Part shown: piece by piece, positions 5,906 to 6,542 of the stretch
Layout: the number at the start of each line of letters is the position of its first letter
Position numbering within the stretch: position 1 is the first letter of the stretch
Assembly (NCBI GenBank): GCA_017537405.1
Contig: JAFYKU010000110.1
Coordinates: 1 to 6,542 of the forward strand
Direction: 5' to 3'
Source of the DNA: Clostridia bacterium
GTDB taxonomy: Bacteria; Bacillota; Clostridia; Christensenellales; UBA1242
DNA: 6,542 nucleotides
The notes under the pieces: generated by a model
Databases searched by the model: none
Seen by the model: only the letters and a program-made list of their open reading frames with translations
Told to the model about the DNA's origin: nothing
Position numbers and translations under genes: made by a program

Positions 5906-6229
5906 ATGAAAAGTATTGCGAAAGAACGAATTAACGCCGATTTATATCGTGCGTTATCAAATACTTTGATGACAAAAGTCAATCATCCGGGTTTGCGTGA
6001 AGCAACAATTTTGCGTACCGAGTTGAGCGATGATGGTAGCGTATGTGATGTTTATGTGACCGGCCACTTAGCTGACTTTCAACAAGCTACCGGTTTCTTT
6101 CGTAGCGAAGTTGCCAAGGTGGTTAATTTACGCCGTATTCCGCGTTTGGTTTTTATTCAAGATAAAGGACAAGATAATGCGGATCGTATTAATCAATTAT
6201 TGGCGGAATTAGCAAGAGGTAAAAAATGA
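5906..6229 (+). CDS. rbfA: 30S ribosome-binding factor A
   Basis: RbfA is a small cytoplasmic KH-fold protein that binds the immature 30S subunit near the 5' end of 16S rRNA and assists late maturation and cold adaptation. The product is 107 residues, in the normal 105-130 range. Recognisable parts are the N-terminal helix KERINADLYRALSNTLM (6-22), the strand pair ending CDVYVTG (47-53), the AxG kink ATG (61-63) in QQATGFFRSEVAK, and NLRRIPRLVFIQD (74-86), followed by the C-terminal helix ADRINQLLAELA (92-103). The usual Asp-Pro-Arg after the first helix appears as HPG (27-29), a mild divergence. The gene begins 1 nt after the infB stop and overlaps the next gene by 4 nt, so the three are almost certainly one transcription unit. 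Pairing with IF2 links initiation and 30S assembly. Confidence 0.93.
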   Translation: MKSIAKERINADLYRALSNTLMTKVNHPGLREATILRTELSDDGSVCDVYVTGHLADFQQATGFFRSEVAKVVNLRRIPRLVFIQDKGQDNADRINQLLAELARGKK

Positions 6230-6542
6230 AATTCGAAGAGCAAGTAACAAAGATTAAACAAATGATTTCTGATGCTCAAACGATTGCTGTGGTCGGGCAT
6301 TATAACCCAGATGGAGATTGTATTGGTTGTTGTGCTGCGGTAGCGGAAGCTTTAGAAAGTCAAGGTAAAGATGTTTCTATTTTTGTTGATGGAGAAATTT
6401 CTGATAAGTTTTCCTATATTCGAAAATTGAAAGAATTTAACTTGCATGCGGACAAGGAACATTTTGATTTGTTAATTGTGCTGGATTTAAATGACCCATC
6501 GCGTTTGGGTGTTTGGGGTGATTTACTAACGAAATCGAATAA
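6226..6542 (+). CDS. nrnA: DHH-family phosphoesterase, NrnA-like nanoRNase/pAp phosphatase (3' end outside window)
   Basis: Only the first 105 codons are present; NrnA-type proteins are usually a little over 300 residues. The DHH motif I is clear: GHYNPDGDCIG (24-34), with metal ligands His25, Asp29 and Asp31. LLIVLDLNDPSRLG (82-95) contains the next motif's Asp87. The signature DHH motif and the C-terminal DHHA1 substrate domain lie beyond the window. Members degrade 2-5 nt RNAs and dephosphorylate pAp; some act on cyclic dinucleotide breakdown products, so the exact substrate is inferred. The residue after IG in motif I is Cys35, where Ser is common. The start is fixed by the ATGA overlap with rbfA and by AGAGG (6215-6219), 6 nt upstream. 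In Bacillota this position, after rbfA and usually before truB, is typical for nrnA, which supports the assignment. Confidence 0.85.
   Translation, partial: MKFEEQVTKIKQMISDAQTIAVVGHYNPDGDCIGCCAAVAEALESQGKDVSIFVDGEISDKFSYIRKLKEFNLHADKEHFDLLIVLDLNDPSRLGVWGDLLTKSN

Noticed and set aside
1..6542. CRISPR array, mobile element, tRNA/rRNA, toxin-antitoxin or phage-defence module
   Set aside because: No spaced repeats, transposase or integrase motifs, or cloverleaf structures were seen. The window is filled by six recognisable housekeeping genes with no intergenic gap over about 70 nt.

Overview
The window reads as an ordinary bacterial chromosomal segment from an anaerobe. It is AT-rich (a few lines counted by eye give roughly 30-40% GC), uses the standard code (TGA ends rbfA), and has strong Shine-Dalgarno (SD) sites and SigA-type promoters. 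All six genes lie on the plus strand and are densely packed. The order infB-rbfA-DHH phosphoesterase (nrnA-like) is typical of Bacillota and some related lineages and is not the proteobacterial arrangement. With the oxygen-sensitive ribonucleotide reductase, this suggests an uncultivated, probably host-associated, Clostridia-like Bacillota. That taxonomy is an inference of low confidence. Arginine is encoded mostly by CGT/CGC rather than AGA, which is somewhat unusual for such an AT-rich member of the phylum.

Region 1 (1-3221) is a deoxynucleotide supply operon. A good promoter with an extended -10 (3-30) and a short leader carrying a small hairpin precede nrdD (class III anaerobic ribonucleotide reductase). 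nrdG (its radical-SAM activase) follows with a TAATG stop/start overlap, and dut (dUTPase) starts 20 nt after nrdG behind a strong SD. The set makes biochemical sense: class III reductases act on triphosphates, so UTP reduction gives dUTP directly, and Dut converts that to dUMP for thymidylate synthesis.

Region 2 (3222-6542) is a translation and ribosome-maturation operon. A near-consensus promoter sits so close to infB that the predicted transcript starts at or within a few bases of the infB ATG, with no usable SD. infB (IF2) is followed after 1 nt by rbfA, which overlaps by 4 nt (ATGA) the start of a DHH-family nanoRNase/pAp-phosphatase gene that runs off the window.

The window holds no mobile element, CRISPR array, tRNA or rRNA, and I see no wholly new system. 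The points worth a second look are the apparently leaderless infB, the altered IF2 GTPase G4 motif (TKCD instead of NKxD), the atypical coiled-coil N-terminus of IF2 with a possible internal start, and the replacement of the usual nusA-ylxR neighbourhood by nrdDG-dut.
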